This document shows, in pieces, positions 9,341 through 18,260 of a stretch of DNA of 64,000 nucleotides. The translations under genes and the position numbers were made by a program. A model generated the notes under the pieces. The model was not told where the DNA came from. It did no database searches and saw nothing but the letters and a program-made list of their open reading frames with translations. How positions within the stretch are numbered: the first letter of the stretch is position 1; each line of letters begins with the position of its first letter. The stretch comes from Hufsiella arboris (GTDB taxonomy: Bacteria; Bacteroidota; Bacteroidia; Sphingobacteriales; Sphingobacteriaceae). The stretch lies in NCBI RefSeq assembly GCF_009834875.1, contig NZ_WVHT01000003.1, positions 248,001 to 312,000 on the forward strand, given 5' to 3'.

Positions 9341-10192
9341 TTATTTGCTTAGATTTTTCAGATGATATTCGACCAGTCCATCCATAGGCGATGAGACAAT
9401 TACCCCTGTTTGCATTCCGAAAGATTGGGCCGTTTCTGATAAAATTTCGCGGAATGAATAACCTACAGAACCAATGCAATTGAACGAATAGCTTTTATAG
9501 GAAGGGTAAACCGAAACCAGCTGTTCGAAAAACTGGATGAACGATTCCTTTATTAGGTTTTGACAATAGGATTCATGGATATTTTCGCCTGCAAACCTTG
9601 TGAATGAAGCCGCGTAACGATTGGCAAATGGTTCAGTATACACATGATCCATAATTTCAGATTCCGTCAACTGGTACTTTTCGTGAAATGCGGTCAAAAG
9701 GTTGTTTGGCATAGCGCCACGCAAATAATCCTTGAGAATTTTCAATCCAATGTGACAACCACTACCCTCGTCGCCAATGATATATCCGCAGGAATCAACA
9801 TGGTGTATAATCTGGTCACCATCATATAAACAGGTATTTGTCCCGGTTCCAAGTATCGCGGCGAATCCAGGTTCATTTCCTAAAAGAGCTCTTGCTGCCG
9901 CCAGCAAATCATGATCGATATTAACTTTACACCTATTAAATATCCTTTTGAACGCGCTTTCAACGATACCTGCTTTTTGTGCGTTGTGTACGCCTGCACC
10001 ATAAAAAGCAATCTCCAGAACAGCATCAGGATCCAGATCATCTGGTAAAGCTTGCTTCAATGAGTTCGTTATGTACTCACTGCTCGCATAATACGGATTG
10101 TACCCTTCTGTATAAAATTGTTTGGTCAACGATCCGTCTTGAATTAATGTCCAGCTGGTTTTTGTCGAGCCGCCATCTGCGATTAAAATCAT
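9341..10192 (-). CDS. BadF/BadG-family kinase, probable N-acetylglucosamine kinase
   Basis: A 283-aa ASKHA-fold kinase. The phosphate-1 motif is ADGGSTKTSWTLI (about 4-16), phosphate-2 is AAILGTGTNTCLYDGD (about 110-125), and the glycine-rich GYIIGDEGSGCHIGLKIL follows. It resembles the eukaryotic-type GlcNAc kinases that Bacteroidota use for free GlcNAc. It lies between the permease gene (9 bp) and nagB-LmbE (82 bp) on one strand, so GlcNAc import, phosphorylation and deamination are grouped. A paralogue with the same motifs lies at 26420-27280. Confidence 0.85.
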   Translation of the reverse strand: MILIADGGSTKTSWTLIQDGSLTKQFYTEGYNPYYASSEYITNSLKQALPDDLDPDAVLEIAFYGAGVHNAQKAGIVESAFKRIFNRCKVNIDHDLLAAARALLGNEPGFAAILGTGTNTCLYDGDQIIHHVDSCGYIIGDEGSGCHIGLKILKDYLRGAMPNNLLTAFHEKYQLTESEIMDHVYTEPFANRYAASFTRFAGENIHESYCQNLIKESFIQFFEQLVSVYPSYKSYSFNCIGSVGYSFREILSETAQSFGMQTGVIVSSPMDGLVEYHLKNLSK

Positions 10193-10274
10193 GGTAATAT
10201 CTTTTTAATTTGAGCATAGCTATCCTGTAACAGGCCGAAAACCTGCATAGAATTATATAGTCAATGTTGTTTAA

Positions 10275-12191
10275 TTAAAACTTGTATCGAACGAACGCTT
10301 CCATCGCTTCGTAATTAGCTAAGCCAAGCTGGTCGTAAATTCTTGCTGTTTCACGATTGCGATCCTCGGCTCTTACCCAAAACTCACGGGCGTCATCGCC
10401 AGGAAAAACAGGTGTATCTTTTTGCGACTGGTGCTTATAAATGGCATTACGCTTCCTTATAACCTCCTGCGGAGATAGCGGAACTGCCATTTCAATTTCG
10501 TAAGCCTCAAATTCGTGCCATGCGCCACGGTACATCCATAACCAGCAATCCTTTACCCAAGCTTCGTCTTTTAATTGATCGAGAGCTGCCAGAATAATAT
10601 TGAAGCAAACGATGTGCGTACCATGCGGGTCCGCAAAATCACCGGCCGCGAAAATTTGCTGCGGCTGTACTTTTTGAAGTAAGGTCTTGGTAAGATCTAT
10701 ATCCTCCTGGGTAACAGAATTCTTTTGTGTTTTACCAGTTTCGTAAAAAGGAAGCTCCATAAAATGGATGTGATCATCAGTTAAACCGGCGTATCTTGCA
10801 CCGCTTATAGCTTCCGTTTTACGTATATAACCTTTAACCAGCCTGACTTCTTTTGTATCAATCTGATTAGGCTGTTTTTCCTTAAAGAAATTACGCATGT
10901 CTTTGTAAACAGCAGTTAGTTTGCTGTTATCCTCGCCCATGCTTTGATTAAAGTCTATAGCAAATTCAACATAACGCAAAACATCGTCATCCCAAACAGC
11001 GGTGTTTCCTGAAGTTTGATAGGCCACATGAACGTCATGTCCTTGATCAACTAAGCGAATAAATGTACCGCCCATTGAAATAACATCGTCATCCGGGTGT
11101 GGCGAGAATACTATGGCTCGCTTTTTTGCAGGTAAGGCGCGCTCGGGACGCTCTGAATCATCTGCATTGGGTTTTCCTCCCGGCCAGCCGGTTATGGTAT
11201 GCTGGAGTTTGTTAAAAATATCAATATTAATGGTGTAGGCCGATCCTTTTTCGACCACCAGCTGCGCCATACCATTGTTATTGTAATCTTCATCGGTAAG
11301 TTTCAGAACGGGTTTATCCAGAGTTTTTGATAACCAGATAACCGCCTTTTTTGTCAACGGTAAATCCCATACACAGTCCTTGACAAGCCAAGGAGTATCA
11401 AAACGAGTCAAATCGGACGCTGCGTCCTGATCAAGAACAAACTCAACGTGCTCCGAAAGCTGAAGATAGGTTGCAGGAACATCTCCTGATATTTCTCCCT
11501 CAACAGCCTTTTTGATGATCGGCGCCTTCTTTTTATTCCAGGCCATCAGAATAATTTCACGTGCCTTGAAAATTGTTCCGATGCCCATCGTGATTGCTTT
11601 GGTAGGTACGTTTTCCTTGCCGCCAAAATCGCGGGAAGCATCGCGCCTTGTCAAATCATCCAATGTTACCAAACGTGTTCCTGAATTAGGAGCGGAACCA
11701 GGTTCGTTGAAACCAATGTGGCCCGTACGTCCAATTCCCAATATTTGCAGATCAAGGCCACCGAGTTCTGTTATTTTACGTTCGTAATCAAGACAAAAGC
11801 TGGCAATGTCATCCATAGCCAGTGTGCCATCAGGTATGTGGATATTTTGTTTTTCAATATCGATATGATTGAAAAGATTTTCATTCATGAAGGTTACATA
11901 ACTCTGCATGGCATCCGGTTTCATCGGATAATATTCATCCAGGTTAAAAGTAACGACGTTCTTAAAGCTTAATCCTTCTTCTTTATGTAAACGAACCAGC
12001 TCCTTGTACACTGCAATGGGTGTAACACCGGTTGCCAGACCTAAAACTGCAGTTTCACCTTTTTGATGCTTAGTCCTGATTAAGTGTGCAATCCGTGCTG
12101 CAACAGTTACTGAAGCAATTTGCTGATTAGGATAAACGCTTACGGGAAGTTTTTCAAAACGCGTTTCTTCAAGAAGATTCAATCTCGCCAT
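10275..12191 (-). CDS. nagB: Fused glucosamine-6-phosphate deaminase / LmbE (PIG-L) deacetylase-like protein
   Basis: A 638-aa two-domain protein. Residues 1-about 270 are NagB-like: the sugar-phosphate loop GLATGVTPIAVYKEL (51-65), NLDEYYPM (83-90) with the general-base Asp, and GIGRTGHIGFNEPGS (152-166) with the ring-opening His. Where E. coli NagB has Asp141 (GNDGH), this protein has Thr. Residues about 355-560 form an LmbE/PIG-L domain: the zinc motif SPHPDDDVISMGG (363-375) and a later DPHGTH. LmbE enzymes de-N-acetylate GlcNAc derivatives, so the C-terminus may replace the missing NagA (inference). The fusion type occurs in other Bacteroidota. It heads the operon; a secreted GH20 is divergent. 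Confidence 0.9.
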   Translation of the reverse strand: MARLNLLEETRFEKLPVSVYPNQQIASVTVAARIAHLIRTKHQKGETAVLGLATGVTPIAVYKELVRLHKEEGLSFKNVVTFNLDEYYPMKPDAMQSYVTFMNENLFNHIDIEKQNIHIPDGTLAMDDIASFCLDYERKITELGGLDLQILGIGRTGHIGFNEPGSAPNSGTRLVTLDDLTRRDASRDFGGKENVPTKAITMGIGTIFKAREIILMAWNKKKAPIIKKAVEGEISGDVPATYLQLSEHVEFVLDQDAASDLTRFDTPWLVKDCVWDLPLTKKAVIWLSKTLDKPVLKLTDEDYNNNGMAQLVVEKGSAYTINIDIFNKLQHTITGWPGGKPNADDSERPERALPAKKRAIVFSPHPDDDVISMGGTFIRLVDQGHDVHVAYQTSGNTAVWDDDVLRYVEFAIDFNQSMGEDNSKLTAVYKDMRNFFKEKQPNQIDTKEVRLVKGYIRKTEAISGARYAGLTDDHIHFMELPFYETGKTQKNSVTQEDIDLTKTLLQKVQPQQIFAAGDFADPHGTHIVCFNIILAALDQLKDEAWVKDCWLWMYRGAWHEFEAYEIEMAVPLSPQEVIRKRNAIYKHQSQKDTPVFPGDDAREFWVRAEDRNRETARIYDQLGLANYEAMEAFVRYKF

Positions 12192-12235
12192 AGGAGCTTT
12201 GTGTTATATTTTGATAAAGTTATTAAAAGGCTTAG

Positions 12236-12262
12236 AAAAACCCCCGCACTACACGAGGGTTA
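12236..12262 (-). other. Hairpin in the nagB leader
   Basis: The arms AACCCTCG and CGGGGGTT (one mismatch) enclose TGTAGTG on the minus strand, followed by TTTC. It lies in the untranslated leader about 50 nt before nagB. It could be a weak attenuator or a protein-binding site; no function can be assigned. Confidence 0.3.
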
Positions 12263-12342
12263 ATTCACCTTATTTAACAATTTAACTTGTTTCGAATTCA
12301 CTAGTCATAATACGGATCTCTATAAACCGAGGTTGACTAAAA

Positions 12343-12373
12343 CAAACTTAATGAATTATTAATAAAACACAGA
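12343..12373 (-). promoter_or_regulatory. Candidate promoter of the nag operon
   Basis: On the minus strand TAAGTTTG (12343-12350) matches TAnnTTTG exactly. TCTG (12370-12373), a 3-of-4 match to TTTG, lies 19 nt upstream. It would give a leader of about 145 nt in the divergent gap shared with the GH20 gene. Confidence 0.4.
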
Positions 12374-12441
12374 AATACTTTTTAATTTTTTTAAAAAGTA
12401 TATTTTACATTCAATATATTTAGCAAAAGTTAGAGTTAATT

Positions 12442-14997
12442 ATGATTTTAATCCATTTAAAAAATATCTCCACATACCTTACTGTAGGTTTGATCATACT
12501 TTTATCGACGGTTTCTAAGTCACAAACAAAAAGCTTTAATCCGGCTGATTTGAATTTGACTTGGAAAATCCTTGAAAACAATCACCAGGGAAAAGGGAAA
12601 AATTTGACCGAGCTGAACATAAAAAATACCGGATCTTTACCTTTAAGAAGCGATTGGAAAATATACTTTAATTACGCCAGGCAAATAACCGAACACACGT
12701 TTCCATCTGGAATTTCAGTCAAACATGTTAATGGTGATTTATTCTACCTATTTCCTGACAAAACATTTAAAGTTCTCAAATCGAAGGAAAGTATTAATTT
12801 AGACTTGGTTGCATCCGATTGGGTTGTTAACTACACAGATGCACCCAGTGGTTTCTTTTTGGTGTGGGATGCTGACCCCGAACGAGGATATGCCCTTAAA
12901 GAGCCGACGCTAATTAAATCTGACTCACCGAAACAATACCTGCGTACCGCAGATGATAAACTGCATTTAAAAACACCTCAGGACCTTTATGAAGAAAATA
13001 AGGGCAACATCGATATTCCCATTGATAAAATTATTCCTGTATTTCCAACTCCCCTATCCTATAAAATTAACGATCAGTCCTTCACTTTAAGCCAAACCGG
13101 CTCTATAAATTATAATGAGCGCTTTGCAAATGAGGCGGCTTTTCTAAACGACTATCTGGAAAGCTATCTTGGAAAAAAGCTGGATACACAAAAGAAAACA
13201 TCGGGGCGGATCAGTCTTGTACATAAAGATGGAATGAAAGATGAAGCATACGAGATTGAAATAACTAACACTGAAATAGCAATCGTAGCTTCTTCTAATT
13301 CTGGCATTTTTTATGGAATTCAGTCGCTAAAAACGATGCTTCCGGCGAAGCCGCAAAATGTAGTGAAAATCAAAGGCGCAATCATTAATGATGAGCCAAG
13401 ATTTGCATATCGTGGCTTTATGATGGAGGTTGCAAGGAATTTCCAACCGAAAAACGAAGTAAAACGTGTAATCGACCTGATGGCTCTTTATAAGTTAAAC
13501 ACCTTGCATTTTCATTTCAGCGATGATGAGGCCTGGCGACTGCAGATTCCATCGATACCTGAACTTACCGAAGTAGGCTCAAAGAGAAGTTTCAGCAAGG
13601 AAACGTTGCAGCCAACGTTAGGATCTGGCCCCAACGCCAATAGTTCCGGAAGCGGGTTTTACAGCAAAGCAGATTTTATTGAACTGTTAAAATATGCCGA
13701 TCAAAGGCATATTCGCGTAATACCCGAAATTGAATCGCCTGGACATGCAAGGGCGGCAATCAAATCAATGGATGTTCGCTATGAACGACTAATGAAGCAA
13801 GGAAAAAAGCAGGAAGCTGAAGAATACCTTCTCCGCGATCTTTCTGATAAATCGCAATACGTATCCGTACAAAACTGGAATGATAACGTGATCAACCCTG
13901 CAATGCCGTCAGTATACACATTTTTCGAAACTGTTATTGATGACATTGCTGCTATGTACCAGGATGCCGGCGTAAAGCTGGAAACAATTCATTTCGGCGG
14001 CGATGAGGTACCGGCGGGCGTTTGGGAAAAATCCCCTGCAATAGAATCATTTATCAAATCTAATCCCGGACTAGCATCGGTAAACGACGTATGGCCATAC
14101 TATTACACCAAAATCAATGATATTTTAAGAAAACGAAACCTGTATTTATCAGCCTGGGAGGAAGCTGGTTTGCGAAAAACCGTAGTAGACGGAACACGTA
14201 AGGAAATAGTTAATGAAGAGCTGGCGAAACAGAATGCTCATCTGTATGCTTGGAATAATCAGATTGGCTGGGGAAATGAAGACCTTCCTTACCGACTTGC
14301 CAACGTGGGTTATAAAACGATTTTAACCTGCGTAAGTAACATGTATTTTGATATGGCTTACTATAAAGATTTCTACGAGCCGGGGTATTATTGGGGAACC
14401 TATGCTGATTTGGATAAACCCTTCAGCTTTATTCCATACAACTACTATAAAAATACGGTTCTTGACAGAATGGGAAATCCGGTTGGCAATTCACTTGACA
14501 AAAAAGAACGCTTAACACCGGAAGGACAAAGGAACATCGCAGGTTTGCAGTGCGCGATATTTGGTGAAACAGTCAAAACAACTGCGCAACTGGAATATCT
14601 CTTGCTGCCAAGATTACTAGGATTTTCCGAACGTGCATGGAGCGCAGATCCCGAATGGGCTGCCGAAACAGATCCTGCGAAAAGCAACGTACTTTACAAA
14701 CGCGATTGGCAGCGTTTTGTAAACACAGTCGGAAAAAGAGAGCTTCCGCGATTAGACTATTACAATGGCGGATATTGCTACCGGATTCCATTACCGGGTG
14801 CTAAAATCGACAACGGGAAAGTTGTCGCTAACATGCAGATTCCGGGACTAACTATCCGTTATACAACAAACGGTACAATACCTACGTCTTCAGATAAAAT
14901 TTATACCGGCCCAATTTCTGCCAAGACAACCATTAAGTTAAGGGCTTTTACAACGACGGGCAGGGGCAGCCGTACAACTACTATAATTAACAAATAG
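12442..14997 (+). CDS. Secreted GH20 beta-N-acetylhexosaminidase (chitobiase type)
   Basis: Cleaves terminal GlcNAc/GalNAc from chitooligosaccharides or glycans by substrate-assisted catalysis. The 851 aa protein has a signal peptide (about 1-28, ends VSKSQ) and an N-terminal CHB/HEX carbohydrate-binding domain (about 35-175; LNLTWKILENN, FFLVWDADPERGY). A GH20b alpha/beta domain (about 190-310) precedes the TIM barrel (about 320-760) with PRFAYRGFMMEVARNFQPK, HFHFSDDEAWRLQIP and the catalytic pair D521-E522 in HFGGDEVPAGVW. A C-terminal chitobiase domain has TIRYTTNGTIPTSS. It is divergent from the nag operon, consistent with joint use in GlcNAc release and uptake. Confidence 0.95.
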   Translation: MILIHLKNISTYLTVGLIILLSTVSKSQTKSFNPADLNLTWKILENNHQGKGKNLTELNIKNTGSLPLRSDWKIYFNYARQITEHTFPSGISVKHVNGDLFYLFPDKTFKVLKSKESINLDLVASDWVVNYTDAPSGFFLVWDADPERGYALKEPTLIKSDSPKQYLRTADDKLHLKTPQDLYEENKGNIDIPIDKIIPVFPTPLSYKINDQSFTLSQTGSINYNERFANEAAFLNDYLESYLGKKLDTQKKTSGRISLVHKDGMKDEAYEIEITNTEIAIVASSNSGIFYGIQSLKTMLPAKPQNVVKIKGAIINDEPRFAYRGFMMEVARNFQPKNEVKRVIDLMALYKLNTLHFHFSDDEAWRLQIPSIPELTEVGSKRSFSKETLQPTLGSGPNANSSGSGFYSKADFIELLKYADQRHIRVIPEIESPGHARAAIKSMDVRYERLMKQGKKQEAEEYLLRDLSDKSQYVSVQNWNDNVINPAMPSVYTFFETVIDDIAAMYQDAGVKLETIHFGGDEVPAGVWEKSPAIESFIKSNPGLASVNDVWPYYYTKINDILRKRNLYLSAWEEAGLRKTVVDGTRKEIVNEELAKQNAHLYAWNNQIGWGNEDLPYRLANVGYKTILTCVSNMYFDMAYYKDFYEPGYYWGTYADLDKPFSFIPYNYYKNTVLDRMGNPVGNSLDKKERLTPEGQRNIAGLQCAIFGETVKTTAQLEYLLLPRLLGFSERAWSADPEWAAETDPAKSNVLYKRDWQRFVNTVGKRELPRLDYYNGGYCYRIPLPGAKIDNGKVVANMQIPGLTIRYTTNGTIPTSSDKIYTGPISAKTTIKLRAFTTTGRGSRTTTIINK

Positions 14998-15003
14998 ACT
15001 TAA

Positions 15004-15035
15004 ATCGGGGACTGCGCCAGTCTCCGATCTGTTTT
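15004..15035 (+). terminator. Terminator between the convergent GH20 and GH9 genes
   Basis: An 11-bp stem with one G-T pair (arms 15004-15014 and 15018-15028) has a CGC loop and is followed by CTGTTTT on the plus strand. It lies 6 nt after the GH20 stop and also touches the end of the opposite GH9 gene. Confidence 0.75.
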
Positions 15036-16869
15036 AATTACTAACTGAAACAGCCAGAAGATACCAGGCCGCGTGGGGGAGCCATTGTTCCGCCCATCTC
15101 CAGTCGGCATCCTTACCTGTTTGGCTATAAGGCAAATTAAAATCGATATCGTGTTCATTATCAAATCCCGATGTTACGCCGTTTACAATTCCGCCGGGGG
15201 CATTGGTGTATTCGAAAGTTCCGAAAAAGCCATAGCCAGGATTATTATAACCTGTTCCCTGAAGCATACTCGCGTCAAATGGATTCAGCCCAAGTATCCA
15301 GTTCAGCTGATCTACACCAAATTCATTCAGCTTATTGTAGAAGCGCTCATCATCTTTGAATAATACGGCGGCCAGTTTCGCTGCAGCAGCAACTGATGCC
15401 AAACGGGCATTTTCGCCCTGCCACCACGGCGATGCATCGCTGCCGTGAGGAAAGAAAAATGAACTGTATCTTTTTCCAAGAGTATCTTGTACTAATTGCC
15501 TGCTATAACCAAATGGATTGTTTACTTCAGCCGTAATTGACAATTCAAATTCCATCGATTTTCTGACAGCATTTTTTATCACTGCCTGTAAATCTGCGTC
15601 GGCAACAGGGTAATAATATAGCAAACTTACCACAGGGAAACCAGCATCGGATGGATGAAAGAACGGCCTGTCATTATCGTCGGCACGCCAGTAACTATTA
15701 AAGCTTTTCCATGAGGCGAGCCGCGAAATAAGATTTTTCGCGCGCTTAGATGCTACATCTTTATAGACATCTTTCTTTGTCACTTTATATAGCTCAGTCG
15801 CCGCGCTAAGCGCACAATAATCGTCAAGGATATTTTCTTTGCCGTCATAGTCCATTTTCTGATTTTCCCGTTCCAAGAACTTGAAAGCTCTTTCTGCGGC
15901 GCTTAAATATTCTTTATTGCTAAACTCCCCGGAAACCGAATATGCTGAAGCCATGGCTAACGCAGCAATCGCAATTCCGCCGCCCGAGCGGTAACTAACC
16001 TGGTAGCTTCGCCAGTTCTTACCGGCTTCATTCTCATGAAACGACTGATCCTTTGTTTTCTTAATTCGGTAACTTTGCTGTTCCGCCTGTATATTTCTGT
16101 CTTCAGGAAGTTTACCCGGGCCAGGCGCTCCCACAGACCGATAAAATGATCCGTTTTTCGCCTGTATTCTAACCAGGTAATCGGCTCCGAACATCGCCTC
16201 GTCCAGTAAACGACGGTTGTACTGGCGAAAATCTGTTCCTTGTCTTTTGGATAAAAATTCATAGCTTTTAAAAAGGCTCCAGGCGGTCAGAGATATTTGC
16301 TGTGGATTGAAGTATTGAGAAAACGACAAGTGCGAAAGATGTTTGCCGTAATCGCCTGTCGCATCAAACCAACCGCCATTGGCATCAATTGTATCGGCAT
16401 TCGTTCCTTCGAGATGAAGATGATGATCAGCTTTATCCAAAAGTCCGGAACTACGCTGGCCTTTGAAATAATAAATCACGTCTGATACAGATGCTTTTTC
16501 CAGGATATTTTTTCCGATTTTAAATGGATGCGATTCAGCAGAAATCCCGGGTTGATTGATGAGCAGCTTATAACTACCTGCTTTCCTGACCTGGCTAAAA
16601 TCGATCGTCCAGAACTGCCAGTTTTTCCATTTGTCAACAGGTCCAACAAAAACCGGCTTCCCACTCAGTATCTTCTCTTTCGAATCTGCTTTAACAAGCT
16701 CAAAATTTGAAAGTGAAAGCTTTTGATCTGACAAGACCACTGCTTTTTTTGATCCGGAATCTTCGTAGCCGACATGGTTCGTGACTATTTTAACGGTTTG
16801 ACCATACAGCGAAGCCGAAAATATGAAAGGAAAAAAGCTTAAGACTTTTTTGACGACCTTAAAAGCCAT
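15034..16869 (-). CDS. Secreted GH9-family glycoside hydrolase (endoglucanase or exo-glucosaminidase-like)
   Basis: A 611-aa protein with a signal peptide (about 1-23, ends LYGQ), an N-terminal Ig-like cellulase domain (about 25-118; VTNHVGYEDSGSKKAVV) and an (alpha/alpha)6 GH9 barrel. GGWFDATGDYGKHL (165-178) is the catalytic Asp motif, with an extra Thr compared with the common DAGD. SPWWQGENARLAS and the C-terminal WAEQWLPHAAWYLL (Glu proton donor) fit the family. GH9 contains cellulases but also the exo-beta-glucosaminidases of Vibrio chitin operons. The neighbourhood of GH20 and nag genes favours an amino-sugar substrate (inference). Substrate is uncertain. Confidence 0.85.
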   Translation of the reverse strand: MAFKVVKKVLSFFPFIFSASLYGQTVKIVTNHVGYEDSGSKKAVVLSDQKLSLSNFELVKADSKEKILSGKPVFVGPVDKWKNWQFWTIDFSQVRKAGSYKLLINQPGISAESHPFKIGKNILEKASVSDVIYYFKGQRSSGLLDKADHHLHLEGTNADTIDANGGWFDATGDYGKHLSHLSFSQYFNPQQISLTAWSLFKSYEFLSKRQGTDFRQYNRRLLDEAMFGADYLVRIQAKNGSFYRSVGAPGPGKLPEDRNIQAEQQSYRIKKTKDQSFHENEAGKNWRSYQVSYRSGGGIAIAALAMASAYSVSGEFSNKEYLSAAERAFKFLERENQKMDYDGKENILDDYCALSAATELYKVTKKDVYKDVASKRAKNLISRLASWKSFNSYWRADDNDRPFFHPSDAGFPVVSLLYYYPVADADLQAVIKNAVRKSMEFELSITAEVNNPFGYSRQLVQDTLGKRYSSFFFPHGSDASPWWQGENARLASVAAAAKLAAVLFKDDERFYNKLNEFGVDQLNWILGLNPFDASMLQGTGYNNPGYGFFGTFEYTNAPGGIVNGVTSGFDNEHDIDFNLPYSQTGKDADWRWAEQWLPHAAWYLLAVSVSN

Positions 16870-16918
16870 AGTCTGAGATGAGTTGTGCAGACTAATATAG
16901 CATCTAGAATTTAGATTA

Positions 16919-16945
16919 GGGCTTCAAATTGAAAACCTGAAGCCC
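16919..16945 (-). terminator. Hairpin after the PfkB kinase gene
   Basis: A perfect 8-bp stem GGGCTTCA/TGAAGCCC (16919-16926 / 16938-16945) lies about 9 nt after the PfkB stop on the minus strand. The T tract is poor, so terminator function is uncertain. Confidence 0.5.
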
Positions 16946-16953
16946 TTCATAAT

Positions 16954-17871
16954 TTAATCGATCACGAAGCTGCTCAATTGAACAAACTGTTGGATACGCT
17001 CAGAAATTTCTGACTCTTTTAAATTTTTAATTTTTTCTGTTCCAAACTTCTCTACACAAAGTGAAGCCACGGCCGAACCGAAAATGATGGCGTTCTTCAT
17101 GTTATTAAAATTCACCGTGCCAACTCTTGCAAGATATCCGATAAATCCTCCCGCAAATGTGTCACCGGCTCCGGTTGGATCAAATACTTCTGCCAATGGT
17201 AAAGCTGGCGCCGAAAACACTTTTCCTTCACCAAACAATAGCGCACCGTGTTCTCCTTTCTTAATAATAAGGTATTTTGGGCCCATTTGCAAAATCTTTT
17301 CGGCGGCCTTTACAAGCGAATATTCACCCGACAACTGCCGTGCCTCAGCGTCGTTGATAGTTAAAACATCAACCATTTTGATAGTTTCAAGCAGATCATT
17401 TAATGCAACGTCCATCCAAAAATTCATCGTATCTAAAACGATCAGCTTTGGACGGTTTTTCAAACGTTTGATAGTTGTTTCCTGAACTTTCGGTGTAAGA
17501 TTACCAAGTAGCAAATACTCACAGTCCTGGTAAGATTCAGGAATGATTGGATCGAAATCGGCAAGTACATTCAATTCAGTTACCAACGTATCCCGGCTGT
17601 TCATGTCGTTGTGATATTTTCCCGACCAAAAAAACGATTTCTCGCCTTTTTTTATCTGCAAGCCTTCCACGTCTATATGATGATTCTTAAAATCTTCGAT
17701 GTCTTTTTCAGGAAAATCATCGCCTACTACAGCAACAATTTTTACATTTTCACAAAAGTAAGAAGCGGCTAAACTAGCGTATGTAGCGGCTCCGCCTACA
17801 ATTTTATCAGTTTTTCCAAAGGGTGTTTCTATAGCATCGAACGCCACAGTTCCAATAATAACTAAGCTCAT
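16954..17871 (-). CDS. PfkB-family carbohydrate/nucleoside kinase
   Basis: A 305-aa ribokinase-fold kinase. The N-terminal part has VGGAATYASLAASYF (about 26-40) and VVGDDFPEKDIE. The C-terminal PfkB signature FDPTGAGDTFAGGFIGYLA carries the anion hole and catalytic Asp. DTMNFWMDVALNDLLE and VLTINDAEARQLSGE are typical of a subgroup widespread in Bacteroidota annotated only as PfkB sugar kinases. Substrate cannot be read from the sequence. It is followed by GH9 on the same strand (84 bp, hairpin between), so it may be independent of the amino-sugar genes. Confidence 0.9.
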   Translation of the reverse strand: MSLVIIGTVAFDAIETPFGKTDKIVGGAATYASLAASYFCENVKIVAVVGDDFPEKDIEDFKNHHIDVEGLQIKKGEKSFFWSGKYHNDMNSRDTLVTELNVLADFDPIIPESYQDCEYLLLGNLTPKVQETTIKRLKNRPKLIVLDTMNFWMDVALNDLLETIKMVDVLTINDAEARQLSGEYSLVKAAEKILQMGPKYLIIKKGEHGALLFGEGKVFSAPALPLAEVFDPTGAGDTFAGGFIGYLARVGTVNFNNMKNAIIFGSAVASLCVEKFGTEKIKNLKESEISERIQQFVQLSSFVID

Positions 17872-17900
17872 TAATTCGTATTAAAAAATTGAAAACAAAT

Positions 17901-17932
17901 ATTGCATTAATAATTTAAATTCCCGAATATTG
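17901..17932 (+). promoter_or_regulatory. Candidate promoter of the tRNA-Asn pair
   Basis: ATTG (17901-17904), a 20-nt spacer and GAATATTG (17925-17932) form an imperfect Bacteroidota promoter in the same position relative to the tRNA as the tRNA-Gln promoter. Both continue into the identical 10-mer TTGCAGTCCC. Confidence 0.4.
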
Positions 17933-17954
17933 CAGTCCCAAAACCGGATAACAT

Positions 17955-18028
17955 TCCTGAGTAGCTCAGCCGGTTAGAGCATCTGACTGTTAATCAGAGG
18001 GTCGCTGGTTCGAGCCCAGCCTCAGGAG
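17955..18028 (+). tRNA. tRNA-Asn (anticodon GTT), copy 1
   Basis: A 74-nt cloverleaf has acceptor arms TCCTGAG/CTCAGGA, the D arm GCTCAGCCGGTTAGAGC and the anticodon loop CTGTTAA within TCTGA/TCAGA (anticodon GTT). The T arm is GCTGG-TTCGAGC-CCAGC and the discriminator is G. CCA is not encoded. Confidence 0.97.
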
Positions 18029-18069
18029 CAAATATCTTCATACAATAACCGGAGGAATTCAAGAAAAAT

Positions 18070-18143
18070 TCCTGAGTAGCTCAGCCGGTTAGAGCATCTG
18101 ACTGTTAATCAGAGGGTCGCTGGTTCGAGCCCAGCCTCAGGAG
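18070..18143 (+). tRNA. tRNA-Asn (anticodon GTT), copy 2
   Basis: Identical over all 74 nt to the copy 41 bp upstream. The two are probably processed from one transcript that ends at the hairpin directly downstream. The spacer shows no other gene. Confidence 0.97.
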
Positions 18144-18144
18144 C

Positions 18145-18170
18145 AAAAAGCCGACGAAAGTTGGCTTTTT
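18145..18170 (+). terminator. Intrinsic terminator of the tRNA-Asn operon
   Basis: Stem AAAAAGCCGAC / GTTGGCTTTTT (11 bp, one G-T pair) has a GAAA tetraloop and a T-rich 3' arm. It starts 2 nt after the second tRNA. Confidence 0.85.
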
Positions 18171-18260
18171 CTATTTAAGCCATTGTTTCGGCAAAAGGTT
18201 ATCCTCATAAAGGAAGGGGATCGATCTTAGCAGCAAAGGCCGCTATCACGTCAGAAGCTT

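Noticed and set aside
17955-18143. Attachment site or integrated element at the tandem tRNA-Asn genes
   Set aside because: The two tRNAs are identical and only 41 bp apart, with no integrase or partial tRNA copy; simple gene duplication explains them.
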